Assembly: GCF_019511445.1 (NCBI RefSeq)
Contig: NZ_JAEUAN010000011.1
Location: 1 to 64,000, forward strand
Length of the DNA: 64,000 nt
Reading direction: 5' to 3'
From: Aliirhizobium wenxiniae
GTDB lineage: Bacteria; Pseudomonadota; Alphaproteobacteria; Rhizobiales; Rhizobiaceae
Position 1 is the stretch's first letter. The number at the start of each line of letters is the position of its first letter. The notes beneath the pieces are model-generated. The model saw nothing but the letters and a program-made list of their open reading frames with translations, ran no database searches and was not told the origin of the DNA. This document shows positions 44,523-54,236 of the stretch, piece by piece. The position numbers and the translations under genes were made by a program.

Positions 44523-45836
44523 TCAGGCTTTCAATGGCGGGTCGAGGCAGAGCGCGGAAACGAGCCGTGCCGCCTGCGTGAAATCGGCAATCTCCATCTG
44601 CTCGTCCGGATTATGGCTGCCATTGGCATTGCGGATGAAGACCATGCCGGTCGGCACGCCGGCATCGGCAAACACCGCCGCATCATGGCCCGCACCGCAG
44701 GCCATGATCTCGGCCTCGATACCATGCTCCTTTGCCAGTCCGGCGAGCGAGGCGACAATAGCGTCGTCCATCTTCGCCGCTTTGCTGTCGGTCAAACGGC
44801 CAAGCTCGAATTTGACCCGGTGCTCCGCCTCGATGCGGGCAACGGCGTCAGTGACGACGGCCTGCATTTTTGAAAGTGTTTCCGGCTCCTGGCTGCGGAC
44901 ATCGAGTGCGAAGGAGAGCTTGCCGGCGATCTTGCTGAAGGCCGCTTCCGAAGCATCGGTTGAAAACTGGCCGAAGGTGACGACGAGATCCGCACCTTCC
45001 GCCTGCAGCCTGTCCCAGGCCTTGTCGAGCTCGACGACAAGCGCGGAGGCGGCGCGAACGGCATCGCTGCGATATTCGCGCGGGGTTGCACCCGAATGGG
45101 CATAGACCCCGATGCATTTTGCTTCGCGATAGCGGAAGGAGCCGCGAATGCCAGTGACGATGCCGATCGGCAGTTTTTTCTCGATCAGCACCGGCCCCTG
45201 CTCGATATGCGGCTCGATGAACATCGCGATGTTTTTTGGGTCGAGATAAGACTGGCCCGAGCGCAGGAATTCCGTGTCGCCGCCGGCAGCATCGATGGCG
45301 GCGCCGAGCGAGATCTGGTCGGAGGAGCGCTTGACCTGATCGAGTTCGCGGCCTGTCAGCCGGCCAAGCGCGGCGCGGCTGCCGATATAGGAGGCACCGA
45401 ACCAGGTGCTTTCCTCGGCGCGGATCGCCATGACGGTGATGTCGCGCGGCGGGCGGATGCCGGCGCGGACATAACCGGAAATCACCGACAGGCCGAGCAG
45501 CACTCCGGCCGCGCCGTCGAAATTGCCGCCCATCGGCACGGAATCGAGATGCGAGCCGATGAAGATGCCCGGGCCTTCCTCGCGGCCTTTCATCACCATG
45601 TAGAGATTGCAGCCGGGATCGGTCGTGACTTCAAGGCCGAGCTTGCGCGCCTCGCGGCGCACCATGTCATGGGCGATCTGTTCGCCCAGACCATAGGAGG
45701 TGCGGGTGATGCCGCGATTGGTGCCGGTGCGGCGTCGAAGCTCGTCGAACAACCGCTCTGCGAGCTGGATGTCGACCGGAGCGGCGTTGCTGAGCGCTGA
45801 GGTTTCAACCTCGGCCTTTTCTGCCAGAACTGTCAT
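44523..45836 (-). CDS. M20-family N-carbamoylase/amidohydrolase
   Basis: This 437-residue protein belongs to the hydantoinase/carbamoylase branch of M20: FIGSHLDSVPMGGNFDGAAG provides His and Asp metal ligands, IRAEESTWFGASYIGS the catalytic Glu pair, MFIEPHIEQGPVLIEKKLPI another His, and the closing GAGHDAAVFAD with SHNPDEQMEIADF is typical. Members remove N-carbamoyl, ureido or acyl groups from amino acids. It overlaps the GntR gene by 4 bases (45833-45836), so it is the first enzyme under that regulator's own promoter. Confidence 0.87.
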   Translation of the reverse strand: MTVLAEKAEVETSALSNAAPVDIQLAERLFDELRRRTGTNRGITRTSYGLGEQIAHDMVRREARKLGLEVTTDPGCNLYMVMKGREEGPGIFIGSHLDSVPMGGNFDGAAGVLLGLSVISGYVRAGIRPPRDITVMAIRAEESTWFGASYIGSRAALGRLTGRELDQVKRSSDQISLGAAIDAAGGDTEFLRSGQSYLDPKNIAMFIEPHIEQGPVLIEKKLPIGIVTGIRGSFRYREAKCIGVYAHSGATPREYRSDAVRAASALVVELDKAWDRLQAEGADLVVTFGQFSTDASEAAFSKIAGKLSFALDVRSQEPETLSKMQAVVTDAVARIEAEHRVKFELGRLTDSKAAKMDDAIVASLAGLAKEHGIEAEIMACGAGHDAAVFADAGVPTGMVFIRNANGSHNPDEQMEIADFTQAARLVSALCLDPPLKA

Positions 45837-46492
45837 GCGCGGGTCAGTCTTCCGATAATGCTGTCTTTTACATGGGAAAGGTGGTCGCGCATCAGTTGTG
45901 CGGCATCGTCTCCACGGCTTTCGCGCAGGGCTGAAACAATGGCGAGGTGTTCGCGGCAGGTGGCGTCGAACCGTTCTGGCATGCTTCGAAGGTCGAAGAT
46001 CTGGGTCTGGCGACGCAGTGTGCGGATGATATGGGCCAGTTGCGGATTGCCGGCCGCATCGCCGATGCCGCCATGCAGGCGGTCGTCGACATCGCGCACG
46101 GAGCCGCGATCGGGCTTGCCTTCGCCGCCTTCCGGGTGACCGAGCAGCGTTTTGAGATCCGCCTCCAGTTCATCGAGTGCCGCCGCCGGCATGTGACCTG
46201 CAGCAAGACGCGCGGCTTCCGGTTCGAGCAGCAGGCGCACCTGCAGCGCGTCCATATAATCCTCAATGCGCATTTGCTTCACCTGCAGGCCGCGGCTTCC
46301 CTGGCGGATCAACAGGCCTTCGCCTTCGAGCATCAGCAGCGCATCGCGGATCGGGGTGCGCGACATGTTGAGAGTTTCGGCCAGCCGACGTTCGGTCACC
46401 ATCGCGCCGGGCTGGGCGGCACCGGAAAGGATCAGGTTCAATATCTGCTCGTAGGCCTGCAGCGCCAGCCGCTTATCGGTTTCAATCAGCAT
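45833..46492 (-). CDS. GntR/FCD-family regulator
   Basis: This 219-residue protein has a GntR winged helix (RRLAETLNMSRTPIRDALLM, residues ~35-54, then LEGEGLLIRQGSRG) and an all-helical FCD ligand domain with conserved Asp/His-type metal or acid binding positions (DVDDRLHGGIGDAAGNPQLA). Such proteins usually sense carboxylic acids and bind TGGT...ACCA palindromes. It heads the M20-dehydrogenase-pxpBC operon. The only matching palindromes in the window lie in its own divergent promoter region and beside pxpA, so it is the likely regulator of the island. Confidence 0.9.
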   Translation of the reverse strand: MLIETDKRLALQAYEQILNLILSGAAQPGAMVTERRLAETLNMSRTPIRDALLMLEGEGLLIRQGSRGLQVKQMRIEDYMDALQVRLLLEPEAARLAAGHMPAAALDELEADLKTLLGHPEGGEGKPDRGSVRDVDDRLHGGIGDAAGNPQLAHIIRTLRRQTQIFDLRSMPERFDATCREHLAIVSALRESRGDDAAQLMRDHLSHVKDSIIGRLTRA

Positions 46493-46652
46493 AAATATCC
46501 CGTCCCTCCCTTTAAGGAGATGGCTTCAAATGACTGTCTGGTGCCACACGTTATGGCGGTTGTCACCAGTTGTTGCGCCCAAAGGCTGTCTATCCTCAGC
46601 GATCCCATTTTTCATGCGGTTTTGGTGCGGCGCAATTTTTGTATTCCGCTGG

Positions 46653-46681
46653 TTGACGAGTGGTATACCAAACCGTATCGT
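46653..46681 (+). promoter_or_regulatory. Promoter of the M24-dpp operon with GntR operator in the spacer
   Basis: TTGACG (46653-46658) and TATCGT (46676-46681) are 17 bases apart. The palindrome TGGTATACCA (46661-46670) fills the spacer, so a bound GntR protein would block RNA polymerase. The GTG start of the first gene is 45 bases on. The leftward gntR gene starts at 46492. Confidence 0.65.
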
Positions 46682-46725
46682 GAAGCAACATCGAGCTTTG
46701 ACGATCTTGTCGAAAGGACGAACCT

Positions 46726-47904
46726 GTGAGTGCCATGCCGCAACCGAACCTCCCCTTTTCGAAGGCGGAGCATCTGCAGCGACAGGACCGGCTGAGGGCC
46801 GAGCTTGCAGCGCGCGGCGTCGATGCCATGCTCGTGTTCGCACAGGAAAGCATGTACTGGCTTACCGGCTACGATACCGGTGGCTTCGTCTATTATCAGT
46901 GCCTCGTCGTGCCGACAGATGGCCGCCAGCCGGTGCTTCTGACCCGCCGCCCGGATCTGGTGCAGGCGCGTCAGACGAGCATTATCGAGGATATCCGCAT
47001 CTGGTGGGATGCCGAGGATGCAAACCCGGCCGCCGACCTGAAGGTGATCCTTGAAGAGCTTGACCTTGGCGGAAAAAAGATCGCCATCGAACTCAATACC
47101 CACGGCCTGACGGGATGGAACCTCTATCGCACGCAGCAGACGATCGGGAACTGGTGCGAGCTGGAGGACGACCGCCACCTGATCCGCTGGCTGCGCGTCT
47201 GCAAGTCGCCGGCGGAAATCGAATATACCCGCAAGGCGGCCCGTATTCTCGATACGTCGCTGAATGCCGTGATCGCCGCTGCGCGTCCGGGCATTCTCGA
47301 CAGCGATCTCAAGGCAACCTATCTCACTTCGATCCTGGGTCAGGGTGCGGACATGCCGCCGAATGCGCCGCTGTTCAATTCCGGTCCGCGCGCGGTCTAT
47401 GGTCGTGGCGTTTCCGATCCGCGCCGCCTGGAAGAACAGGACCAGATCCTCGTCGAATATCCGGTCGCCTATCGTCGTTATAACGTGAAAACCGAATGGA
47501 CGATCCTGTTCGGAAAAGTCTCCGATGCGCATCGCAAGATGTACGATGTCGGCATGGAGACGCTGAGGAAAATGACCGAGATCGCCCGCCCGGGCACGAC
47601 GCTCGGCGAGATCTTCGACGTTTATGCCGATGGTCTCGACAAGGGCGGCTACAAGCGCGCCCGTTATGGCGCGACCGGCTATTCGGTGGGTTGCACCTTT
47701 GCGCCGACCAGCATGGACGTGCCGCCGATGATCTATTCCGGCAATCCGACCGTCTGCCAGCCGGGCATGACGCTGTTCTACCACGTGATGAACGGCGATG
47801 CCGACACCGGGCTTGCGATGGGCGTGGGCCACACGCTTCTCGTCACCGAAGGTGCGCCGGAAGTGCTGACAGGATTGCCCGACGAGCTGACCGTGATCAG
47901 CTGA
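46726..47904 (+). CDS. M24-family creatinase-like hydrolase
   Basis: GTG 46726 is chosen (AAAGGA seven bases upstream); ATG 46735 is an alternative. The 392-residue protein has the creatinase N-domain (ARGVDAMLVFAQESMYWLTG) and a pita-bread domain from ~160. The metal-binding aspartates of aminopeptidases are absent (DQILVEYPVAYRRYNVKTEW), resembling creatinase and ectoine hydrolase. It is about as long as, and clearly homologous to, the protein encoded at 52983. It is first in the rightward operon with the Dpp-type transporter, so its substrate is probably what that transporter imports. Confidence 0.83.
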   Translation: MSAMPQPNLPFSKAEHLQRQDRLRAELAARGVDAMLVFAQESMYWLTGYDTGGFVYYQCLVVPTDGRQPVLLTRRPDLVQARQTSIIEDIRIWWDAEDANPAADLKVILEELDLGGKKIAIELNTHGLTGWNLYRTQQTIGNWCELEDDRHLIRWLRVCKSPAEIEYTRKAARILDTSLNAVIAAARPGILDSDLKATYLTSILGQGADMPPNAPLFNSGPRAVYGRGVSDPRRLEEQDQILVEYPVAYRRYNVKTEWTILFGKVSDAHRKMYDVGMETLRKMTEIARPGTTLGEIFDVYADGLDKGGYKRARYGATGYSVGCTFAPTSMDVPPMIYSGNPTVCQPGMTLFYHVMNGDADTGLAMGVGHTLLVTEGAPEVLTGLPDELTVIS

Positions 47905-47986
47905 CGGGACAAAGGAATAAAGCCGGGAAAACCATAAAAACAATGCCGCCCGGCTTCAGTCAAAAACCGACTTCAGAGGGAAAACG

Positions 47987-49537
47987 ATGACGACATTCAT
48001 GATTACCCGCCGCGGCATGGTGATGGGCCTTGCAGCAACCGCGCTTCTGCCGGCTCTCGACATGACCGATGCGCTGGCAGCCGGCACGCCCAAGGAAGGC
48101 GGCACGCTGAAGATCAGCCATTCGACGCGTATCGCAACGCTGAACGTGCTGAATTGCTCGGGCCCGGCCGAATATCCGGTGGTCGACATGCTCTATTCGG
48201 GCCTGACCCGCATGGGGCCCGACAACAAGCCGATGGCCGATCTCGCCGAGCGCTGGGAAGGCAGCGAAGACGCCAAGACCTTCACCTTCCATCTGCGCCA
48301 GGGCATCGTCTTCCACGACGGCACGCCCTGCACGGCAGACGATGTGGTTGCCACCTTCCAGGCGATCCTCAACCCCGACATTCCGGCTGCTGCCCGTTCC
48401 GTCCTCAACATGATCGACAAGATCGAGGCCGTCGATCCGGTAACCGTCAAGTTCACGCTGAAGACGCCGTTTGCCGATCTGCCGATCTCGACGGCACATG
48501 CCAATGCCCGCATCATCTCCAAGGCCGCTCTTTCCGGTCCGCGCGAGAAACTCGACACGACAGCGAACGGCACCGGGCCATTCAAGCTCGAGACCTATGA
48601 CAGCGCCCGCATGGTGCGCCTCGTCAAGAACGAGAACTATTTCATCAAGGGCAAGCCGCATCTCGATGCCGTCGAGATGATGCTGTTCCCCGATCTTGCC
48701 GCCGAAAGCGCCAATTTCCTCTCCGGTGCCGTCGATGTCATGCTGGTCGTCCAGCAGGCGGATTTCCAGCGTATTGCCGATGCAACCGGCATTACCGCGC
48801 AGCGCATTCCGTCGGGCCGTTTCGTCAACATTACCATGCGTCAGGACCAGAAGCCTTTCGACGACGTGCGGGTCCGCAAGGCGCTTGCCATGTCGGTCGA
48901 TCGCCAGATGATGGTCGATGTCGTGCTCGAAGGCCTCGGCCGCCCGGCCTATGACAACCTCGTCTCGCCGGAATTCCCCTATGCGATCGAGACGCCCGAG
49001 ATCCCTTATGATCCGGCTGCTGCAAAGAAGCTGCTGGCCGAAGCAGGTTATCCGGACGGGATCAAGATAAAGCTGGTCGCCTCCAACCGCCCGGCGATCC
49101 GCGCGCAAGTGGCAATCGCGCTGAAGCAGATGGCGCTGCCGGCCGGATTCGACATCGAAGTCGAGACCATGCCGCATGACACCTATCTCGCCAATGTGTG
49201 GATGAAGGGTCAGTTCTACATGGGTTATTGGGGCATGCAGGCAACCGAAGACGCAACCTTCAACCTGCTTTTGACTTCCAACGCATCCTACGAAGACACC
49301 GCCTGGAAGAACAAGGATTTCGACAAGCTGATCGCGGATGCCCGCGCTACCGTCGATCCCGCCAAGCGCAAGGAACTCTATGCCAAGGCGCAGCAGCTGC
49401 AGCTGGACGAAACGCCCTATATCGTTCCGATTTTCGAGGACATCCTGACCGCCAGCGGCAAGGGTACGGAAGATTGGACGATCGCGCCGCTGTCCCGCTA
49501 CTACTATGCCGAAAACGTCTGGCTGAATAAGGCCTGA
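47987..49537 (+). CDS. Dpp/Opp-type ABC binding protein
   Basis: This 516-residue family 5 solute-binding protein has a Tat-like signal (ITRRGMVMGLAATALLPALD, an RR near residues 8-9 and cleavage after ALAA near residue 32). Family features include TFHLRQGIVFHDGTPCTADD and KALAMSVDRQMMVDVVLEG. The twin arginines suggest export of the folded protein. It likely binds a peptide or amide derivative processed by the flanking M24 enzymes. It lies 82 bases after the M24 gene. Confidence 0.88.
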   Translation: MTTFMITRRGMVMGLAATALLPALDMTDALAAGTPKEGGTLKISHSTRIATLNVLNCSGPAEYPVVDMLYSGLTRMGPDNKPMADLAERWEGSEDAKTFTFHLRQGIVFHDGTPCTADDVVATFQAILNPDIPAAARSVLNMIDKIEAVDPVTVKFTLKTPFADLPISTAHANARIISKAALSGPREKLDTTANGTGPFKLETYDSARMVRLVKNENYFIKGKPHLDAVEMMLFPDLAAESANFLSGAVDVMLVVQQADFQRIADATGITAQRIPSGRFVNITMRQDQKPFDDVRVRKALAMSVDRQMMVDVVLEGLGRPAYDNLVSPEFPYAIETPEIPYDPAAAKKLLAEAGYPDGIKIKLVASNRPAIRAQVAIALKQMALPAGFDIEVETMPHDTYLANVWMKGQFYMGYWGMQATEDATFNLLLTSNASYEDTAWKNKDFDKLIADARATVDPAKRKELYAKAQQLQLDETPYIVPIFEDILTASGKGTEDWTIAPLSRYYYAENVWLNKA

Positions 49538-49542
49538 TCCGC

Positions 49543-50493
49543 ATGACCAGGGCTTATCTTCTTCGCCGCCTGCTGGCCGTGCTGCTCGTGCTTGCGATCG
49601 TAACCTTCGCCGTTTTCGCCATCACGACGATGCTGCCGGGCAATGCTGCAATCATGATCTTAGGGGAATATGCCACCCCGGAGGCTGTCGCCGCACTCGA
49701 AAAGCAGCTGCATCTGGATCAGCCCTGGTATGCGCAATACCTCAGCTGGGTCGCCGGTATTCTTCACGGCGACTTCGGCACCTCGTTGCGTCTTTCCCTG
49801 CCGGTGACCCAGGTCGTCGGCGAGGCCTTCGTCAACTCCGCCATGCTGGGGGCGACGGCGCTGGTCGCCGTCACGATTACCGCCATCCCGCTCGGGGCGC
49901 TTGCCGCCTTGAAGCGCGGTACCGGCATGGATCTGGGCCTCGGCCTGTTCAGCTATCTCGGCACGGCGCTTCCGGAATTCGTCACCGCGACGCTGCTTCT
50001 GGTCTTCTTCGCAGCGCCGCAGCACGGGCTTTTCCCCGCCGGTGGCTTCGTTGCGCCTTGGGAGGATCTCGCCGGTTTCGGTGCGCATGTCGTGCTGCCC
50101 GCGGCAACGCTTGGCCTCGTTCTGATGGCGCATATTTCAAGGCAGGTGCGGTCCGAAATGTCGGAAGTGCTGTCTTCCGACTATATCCGCGCAGCAAGGC
50201 TGAAAGGCCTGACCGAAAAGCGTGTGATCCGCCGCCATGCGCTGCCGAATTCGCTGGCGCCGGCAATTGCCGTCATCTCGCTCGATATCGGCTACCTGCT
50301 CGGCGGGATCATCGTGGTGGAGGAAATCTTCGCCTGGCCGGGTCTCGGACGCTTGCTGATCTATGCGCTGGAAAACCGCGACCTGCCCGTCATCCAGGCC
50401 GTGACCCTGCTTCTCGCAGCCGTCTATGCCCTGTCCAACCTTCTGTCGGACATCGTCATTGCCCTGCTCGACCCGAGGGTGCGTTATGCGTAA
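49543..50493 (+). CDS. Dpp-type ABC permease (DppB-like)
   Basis: This 316-residue inner-membrane protein has about six membrane helices, the DppB N-terminal pattern (LLAVLLVLAIVTFAVFAITT, then MLPGNAA) and an EAA loop (DYIRAARLKGLTEKRVIRRH) that docks to the ATPase. It begins five bases after the binding-protein stop and overlaps the next permease by 8 bases. Confidence 0.9.
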   Translation: MTRAYLLRRLLAVLLVLAIVTFAVFAITTMLPGNAAIMILGEYATPEAVAALEKQLHLDQPWYAQYLSWVAGILHGDFGTSLRLSLPVTQVVGEAFVNSAMLGATALVAVTITAIPLGALAALKRGTGMDLGLGLFSYLGTALPEFVTATLLLVFFAAPQHGLFPAGGFVAPWEDLAGFGAHVVLPAATLGLVLMAHISRQVRSEMSEVLSSDYIRAARLKGLTEKRVIRRHALPNSLAPAIAVISLDIGYLLGGIIVVEEIFAWPGLGRLLIYALENRDLPVIQAVTLLLAAVYALSNLLSDIVIALLDPRVRYA

Positions 50494-51307
50494 TTTCTTC
50501 TCATCTCCTACCGCCATCATGGGCACGGCGCTGCTTTCGATCGTGCTGTTCGCCGCGATCTTCGGCCCGATGATCGCGCCTTATGATCCGCAGGCCTTCG
50601 ATCCGTTGAACCGCCTGCAGGGCCCGTCGATGGCGCATCTGTTCGGCACCGACCAGTTCGGCCGCGATCTTTTGTCTCGCGTTTTGACCGGCGCGCCCTC
50701 GACCGTCGCCTTCGGTGTCGGTGCAACGCTGCTCGGCGTCGGCATCGGCTCGATCATCGGTGTCGTTGCCGGCGTTTCCGGCGGCTGGATCGACTCCACC
50801 ATCATGCGCGTTCTCGACGGGCTTCTGGCCGTGCCGGATCTGCTGTTCACGCTGTTGATCGTCACCATTCTCGGCGGCGGCATGGAACATGCGATGCTGG
50901 CGGTCTCGATCGCCTTTGCGCCGGGCATGGCGCGTATCGCCCGCAGCGCGGTTCTCTCGGTTCGTACCCGAGACTATGTGCGGGCGGCGGTCGCGCGTGG
51001 GGAATCCGGCGTCTATATCGTCACCTGCGAAGTGCTGCCCAATGCGCTGAGCCCGATCGTTGTCGAGGCGACGATCCGCGTCTCTTTTGCGATTATGATC
51101 GGCGCGACGCTCGGCTTCCTCGGCCTCGGCGCACAGCCGCCGAGCACCGAATGGGGGCTGATGGTGGCGGAAGCCCGCCAGTTCATGTTCCGCAATCCCT
51201 GGTGCGTGGCGATCCCCGGTCTTTCGATCGCCATTGCTGCACTCGGTTTCAACCTTTTCGGCGACGCCCTGCGTGACGCCCTCGACCCTAAGAGGAGCCA
51301 CGGATGA
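50486..51307 (+). CDS. Dpp-type ABC permease (DppC-like)
   Basis: ATG 50486 (MRNFFSSPTAIMGTALLSIV) overlaps the upstream gene by 8 bases; the frame is open to 50426. The 273-residue protein has the DppC pattern MAHLFGTDQFGRDLLSRVLT and an EAA loop (RDYVRAAVARGESGVYIVTC). It is the second channel subunit. It overlaps the ATPase gene by 4 bases. Confidence 0.9.
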   Translation: MRNFFSSPTAIMGTALLSIVLFAAIFGPMIAPYDPQAFDPLNRLQGPSMAHLFGTDQFGRDLLSRVLTGAPSTVAFGVGATLLGVGIGSIIGVVAGVSGGWIDSTIMRVLDGLLAVPDLLFTLLIVTILGGGMEHAMLAVSIAFAPGMARIARSAVLSVRTRDYVRAAVARGESGVYIVTCEVLPNALSPIVVEATIRVSFAIMIGATLGFLGLGAQPPSTEWGLMVAEARQFMFRNPWCVAIPGLSIAIAALGFNLFGDALRDALDPKRSHG

Positions 51308-52986
51308 CACTGCAGACCATGACGCAGGATGTGATTGCCGCTGCCGAAAAGCCGGCGCTTTCGATCATAAACTATTCGCTGTCCTACAAGACCGCCAACG
51401 GGCTCATCTCGGCGCTGAAGAACATCGACCTGACGATCCCGAAGGGAAAGACGGTCGGTCTCGTTGGCGAGAGTGGCTCGGGCAAGTCTTCGATGGCCTG
51501 GTCGGTGATGCGCTATCTGCCGCCGAATGCGGTTGAAACCGGCGGCGCCATTCGCCTTGCCGGTGAGGAATTGCTGGACCATACGCCGTGGCAGATGGCC
51601 GATATTCGCGGCAAGCGGATGTCGATGGTGTTTCAGGACCCTTCGACCTCGCTCAATCCGACCATTCGGCTCGGCGAACAGATCGCCGAAGTCTTGATGC
51701 GCCATCGCGGCCTGACCAAGGCGCAGGCTTGGGCAGAAGCGGAAGTGGCGCTGGCCCGCACCGGCATCACCCGGCCGAAGGAAATGCTGCAGCGGTTTCC
51801 GCACGAGGCATCGGGCGGCGAAAAGCAGCGTGTGGTGATCGCCACCGCCTTTGCCTGCGAGCCGGAACTGATCATTTTCGATGAGCCGACCACGGCGCTC
51901 GATATCCTGACTGCGCGGCAGATCCTCGACCTGTTCAACCAGTTGCGCGACGAGACGAATGTTTCGGCACTTTATATCTCGCACGATCTCGGGCTGGTTT
52001 CGCGCGTGGTGGACGAGGTTTCGGTGCTGCACAAGGGTGTCATCGTCGAGCGCGGGCTTGTCGGCGAAGTCTTCGCCAAACCTTCCGCGCCCTATACGAA
52101 ACAGCTGATCGGTGCGGTGCCGAACCCGGATCGCTTTATTGGCGTCGATGCGCCGGCCGAGCCGAAGACGCTGATAAAGCTTGACGGGATCGGTGTGCAC
52201 TACGGCGCGCCGTCGAAGATCCAAAAAATGTTCTGGCCGGAAGATGCCGAAAAGGTCGGCTTCTGGGGCGCGAAGGACGTCAATTTCGAGGTTCGCAAGG
52301 GCGAGCTGCTCGGCGTCGTCGGCGAAAGCGGATCGGGCAAGTCGACCATCGCCAAGGTTCTTGCCGGCCTGCAGGATTTTCAGGGCAATCTCGAAATCGA
52401 GGGCAAGACGGTCACCGGCCGCAAGGCGATCGACCGGGCCTATCGTCGCCGGGTGCAGATCGTCTTCCAGCATCCGGATGCCTCGCTCAACCCGCGCCAG
52501 AAGATCGGCACGATCATCGCCCGGCCGCTGAAGCTTTACGGCGTCGTGCCGCGCGAAAAGATCAAGGCGCGGATTGCCGAACTGCTGGAGATGGTGCGGC
52601 TGCCGGCCGAATATGCCGATCGTTATCCGCACCAGCTTTCCGGCGGTGAAAAGCAGCGCGTGGCGATTGCCCGCGCCTTTGCGGCGGAACCGGAACTGGT
52701 GATCTGCGACGAGGTAACGGCGGCGCTCGACGTGTCGGTGCAGGCGGCGGTGGCCGAACTGCTGGTCAAGCTGCAGAAGGATACGGGCGCTGCCTGCGTG
52801 TTCATCACACACGACCTGAACCTGATCCGCCAGCTCGCACATCGCATCGCCGTCATGCATCACGGCAAGCTGGTCGATTTCTTCGACAGGCCGGATGCGC
52901 GCTCGGAAGATCGCGATCCCTATACCAAGGCGCTGCTCGATGCGGTGCCGGTTCATACGCCTGTGGAGGCTTTCGAAATCGCATGA
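51304..52986 (+). CDS. Fused DppD-DppF ABC ATPase
   Basis: This 560-residue protein joins two ABC domains. The first has Walker A GESGSGKSSMAW (~residue 56) and Walker [13 protein letters not shown]; the second has GESGSGKSTIAKVL (~residue 340), LSGGEKQRVAIARAF and LVICDEVTAALD. Both active sites look intact. The second half carries KMFWPEDAEK-type inserts typical of DppF. It powers the adjacent permeases and overlaps the next M24 gene by 4 bases. Confidence 0.92.
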   Translation: MTLQTMTQDVIAAAEKPALSIINYSLSYKTANGLISALKNIDLTIPKGKTVGLVGESGSGKSSMAWSVMRYLPPNAVETGGAIRLAGEELLDHTPWQMADIRGKRMSMVFQDPSTSLNPTIRLGEQIAEVLMRHRGLTKAQAWAEAEVALARTGITRPKEMLQRFPHEASGGEKQRVVIATAFACEPELIIFDEPTTALDILTARQILDLFNQLRDETNVSALYISHDLGLVSRVVDEVSVLHKGVIVERGLVGEVFAKPSAPYTKQLIGAVPNPDRFIGVDAPAEPKTLIKLDGIGVHYGAPSKIQKMFWPEDAEKVGFWGAKDVNFEVRKGELLGVVGESGSGKSTIAKVLAGLQDFQGNLEIEGKTVTGRKAIDRAYRRRVQIVFQHPDASLNPRQKIGTIIARPLKLYGVVPREKIKARIAELLEMVRLPAEYADRYPHQLSGGEKQRVAIARAFAAEPELVICDEVTAALDVSVQAAVAELLVKLQKDTGAACVFITHDLNLIRQLAHRIAVMHHGKLVDFFDRPDARSEDRDPYTKALLDAVPVHTPVEAFEIA

Positions 52987-54197
52987 GCATGTATGTTCCC
53001 CAGGAGTTTGCCGGTTCAACCCGCGGCGGTCGGCAGGTCTTGCTGAAGTTCAAGCAGGCGGAATTCGAAACCCGTCTGGCCGCGACACGCCAGCGGATGC
53101 GCGAGCGCGGTCTCGATGCGCTGATCGTGTTTTCGCAGGAAAGCCATTACTGGCTGACGAGCTATGACACCGCCGGTTACGTGTTCTTCCAGGCCGGTCT
53201 GGTGCTTTCCGATGACGGCAGCGATACGGTGCTTCTGACCCGCACGCCGGATCTCAGGCAGGCGAATGTCGCTTCGCTCTATGACGATGTGCGGGTCTGG
53301 CTGAACGCCGAGGATGCCAACCCGGCCAATGATCTGCGCGCCATCATGGCCGAGAAGGGGCTTTCCGGCAAAAAGGTCGGCGTCGAATATGCGACCTATG
53401 GCCTGACCGGGGCCAATGCCCGGATGGTCGATACGGCGCTCGATGGTTTCTGCGTCACCGAGGATGCGTCCGACATCATCCGTACCGGGCGGCTGGTGAA
53501 ATCCGCAGCCGAGCTTGAGCATGTGCGCATGGCGGGCAAGCTGGCGGATGCCGCGGTGCGTGCGGCGATCGATGTGACGAAGCCCGGCATTCCCGACACC
53601 GTGCTTTCGGGTGCGGCACTCACCTCGATGCTTTCCGGCGGTGGTGACATTCCCTCCGGCGGACCGCTGGTCAATTCGGGGCCGCGCGCGCTTTACGGCC
53701 GGGGCATCGGCGGGCCGCGACTGATCGAGGAACAGGACCAGATCCTCGTAGAGCTCGCAGGCTCGCATTGCCGCTATCATGTCGTGGTCGAGCATACGCT
53801 GGTGACCGGCAAGCCGGACCCGCGGCAGTTCGACATGCTGAAGGTGGCGAAGGAAGCGCTCGACGGCATCAAGGATGCCGCAAGGGCAGGAGTGGCGCTC
53901 GGCACGCTCGACGATATCCATCGCCGCGTGCTGGACGATGCCGGTTTTGCCAAGGCGCGATATGCCGCCTGCGGTTATGCGTTGGGCTGCACCTTCAAGC
54001 CGACCTGGATGGACGTGCCGCCGATGATCTATTCCGGCAATCCGCTGATCATGACGCCGGGCATGGTGTTCTTCGTCCATATCATGATCCCCGACGCGAC
54101 CACGGGGCTGGTTGCCGGCGTCGGCCAGACCTTTGCGATCACCGACGGCGCGCCGGAAGTGTTCAGCGACCTTCCGGTGGAACTCTATTGCTGCTGA
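52983..54197 (+). CDS. M24-family creatinase-like hydrolase, second copy
   Basis: This 404-residue protein is a close homologue of the one encoded at 46726 (shared FSQESHYWLTSYDTAGYVFF, GPRALYGRGIGGPRLIEEQD and MDVPPMIYSGNPLIMTPGMV). It too lacks the metal-binding aspartates (QILVELAGSHCRYHVVVEHT). Two copies flanking one transporter suggest two related substrates, successive cleavages or a hetero-oligomer. Four-base overlap with the ATPase gene. Confidence 0.85.
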   Translation: MSMYVPQEFAGSTRGGRQVLLKFKQAEFETRLAATRQRMRERGLDALIVFSQESHYWLTSYDTAGYVFFQAGLVLSDDGSDTVLLTRTPDLRQANVASLYDDVRVWLNAEDANPANDLRAIMAEKGLSGKKVGVEYATYGLTGANARMVDTALDGFCVTEDASDIIRTGRLVKSAAELEHVRMAGKLADAAVRAAIDVTKPGIPDTVLSGAALTSMLSGGGDIPSGGPLVNSGPRALYGRGIGGPRLIEEQDQILVELAGSHCRYHVVVEHTLVTGKPDPRQFDMLKVAKEALDGIKDAARAGVALGTLDDIHRRVLDDAGFAKARYAACGYALGCTFKPTWMDVPPMIYSGNPLIMTPGMVFFVHIMIPDATTGLVAGVGQTFAITDGAPEVFSDLPVELYCC

Positions 54198-54236
54198 GCG
54201 CAGCTCCTAAAATCCAAAAGACAAGAGCAGGCATTC

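Noticed and set aside
43549..45105. 518-residue rightward ORF
   Set aside because: Runs antisense to the dehydrogenase and M20 genes, both clearly real, and has no recognisable domain.
51013..53019. 668-residue leftward ORF opposite the Dpp ATPase
   Set aside because: Antisense shadow of the fused ATPase gene; composition rich in Arg/His/Asp typical of such artefacts.
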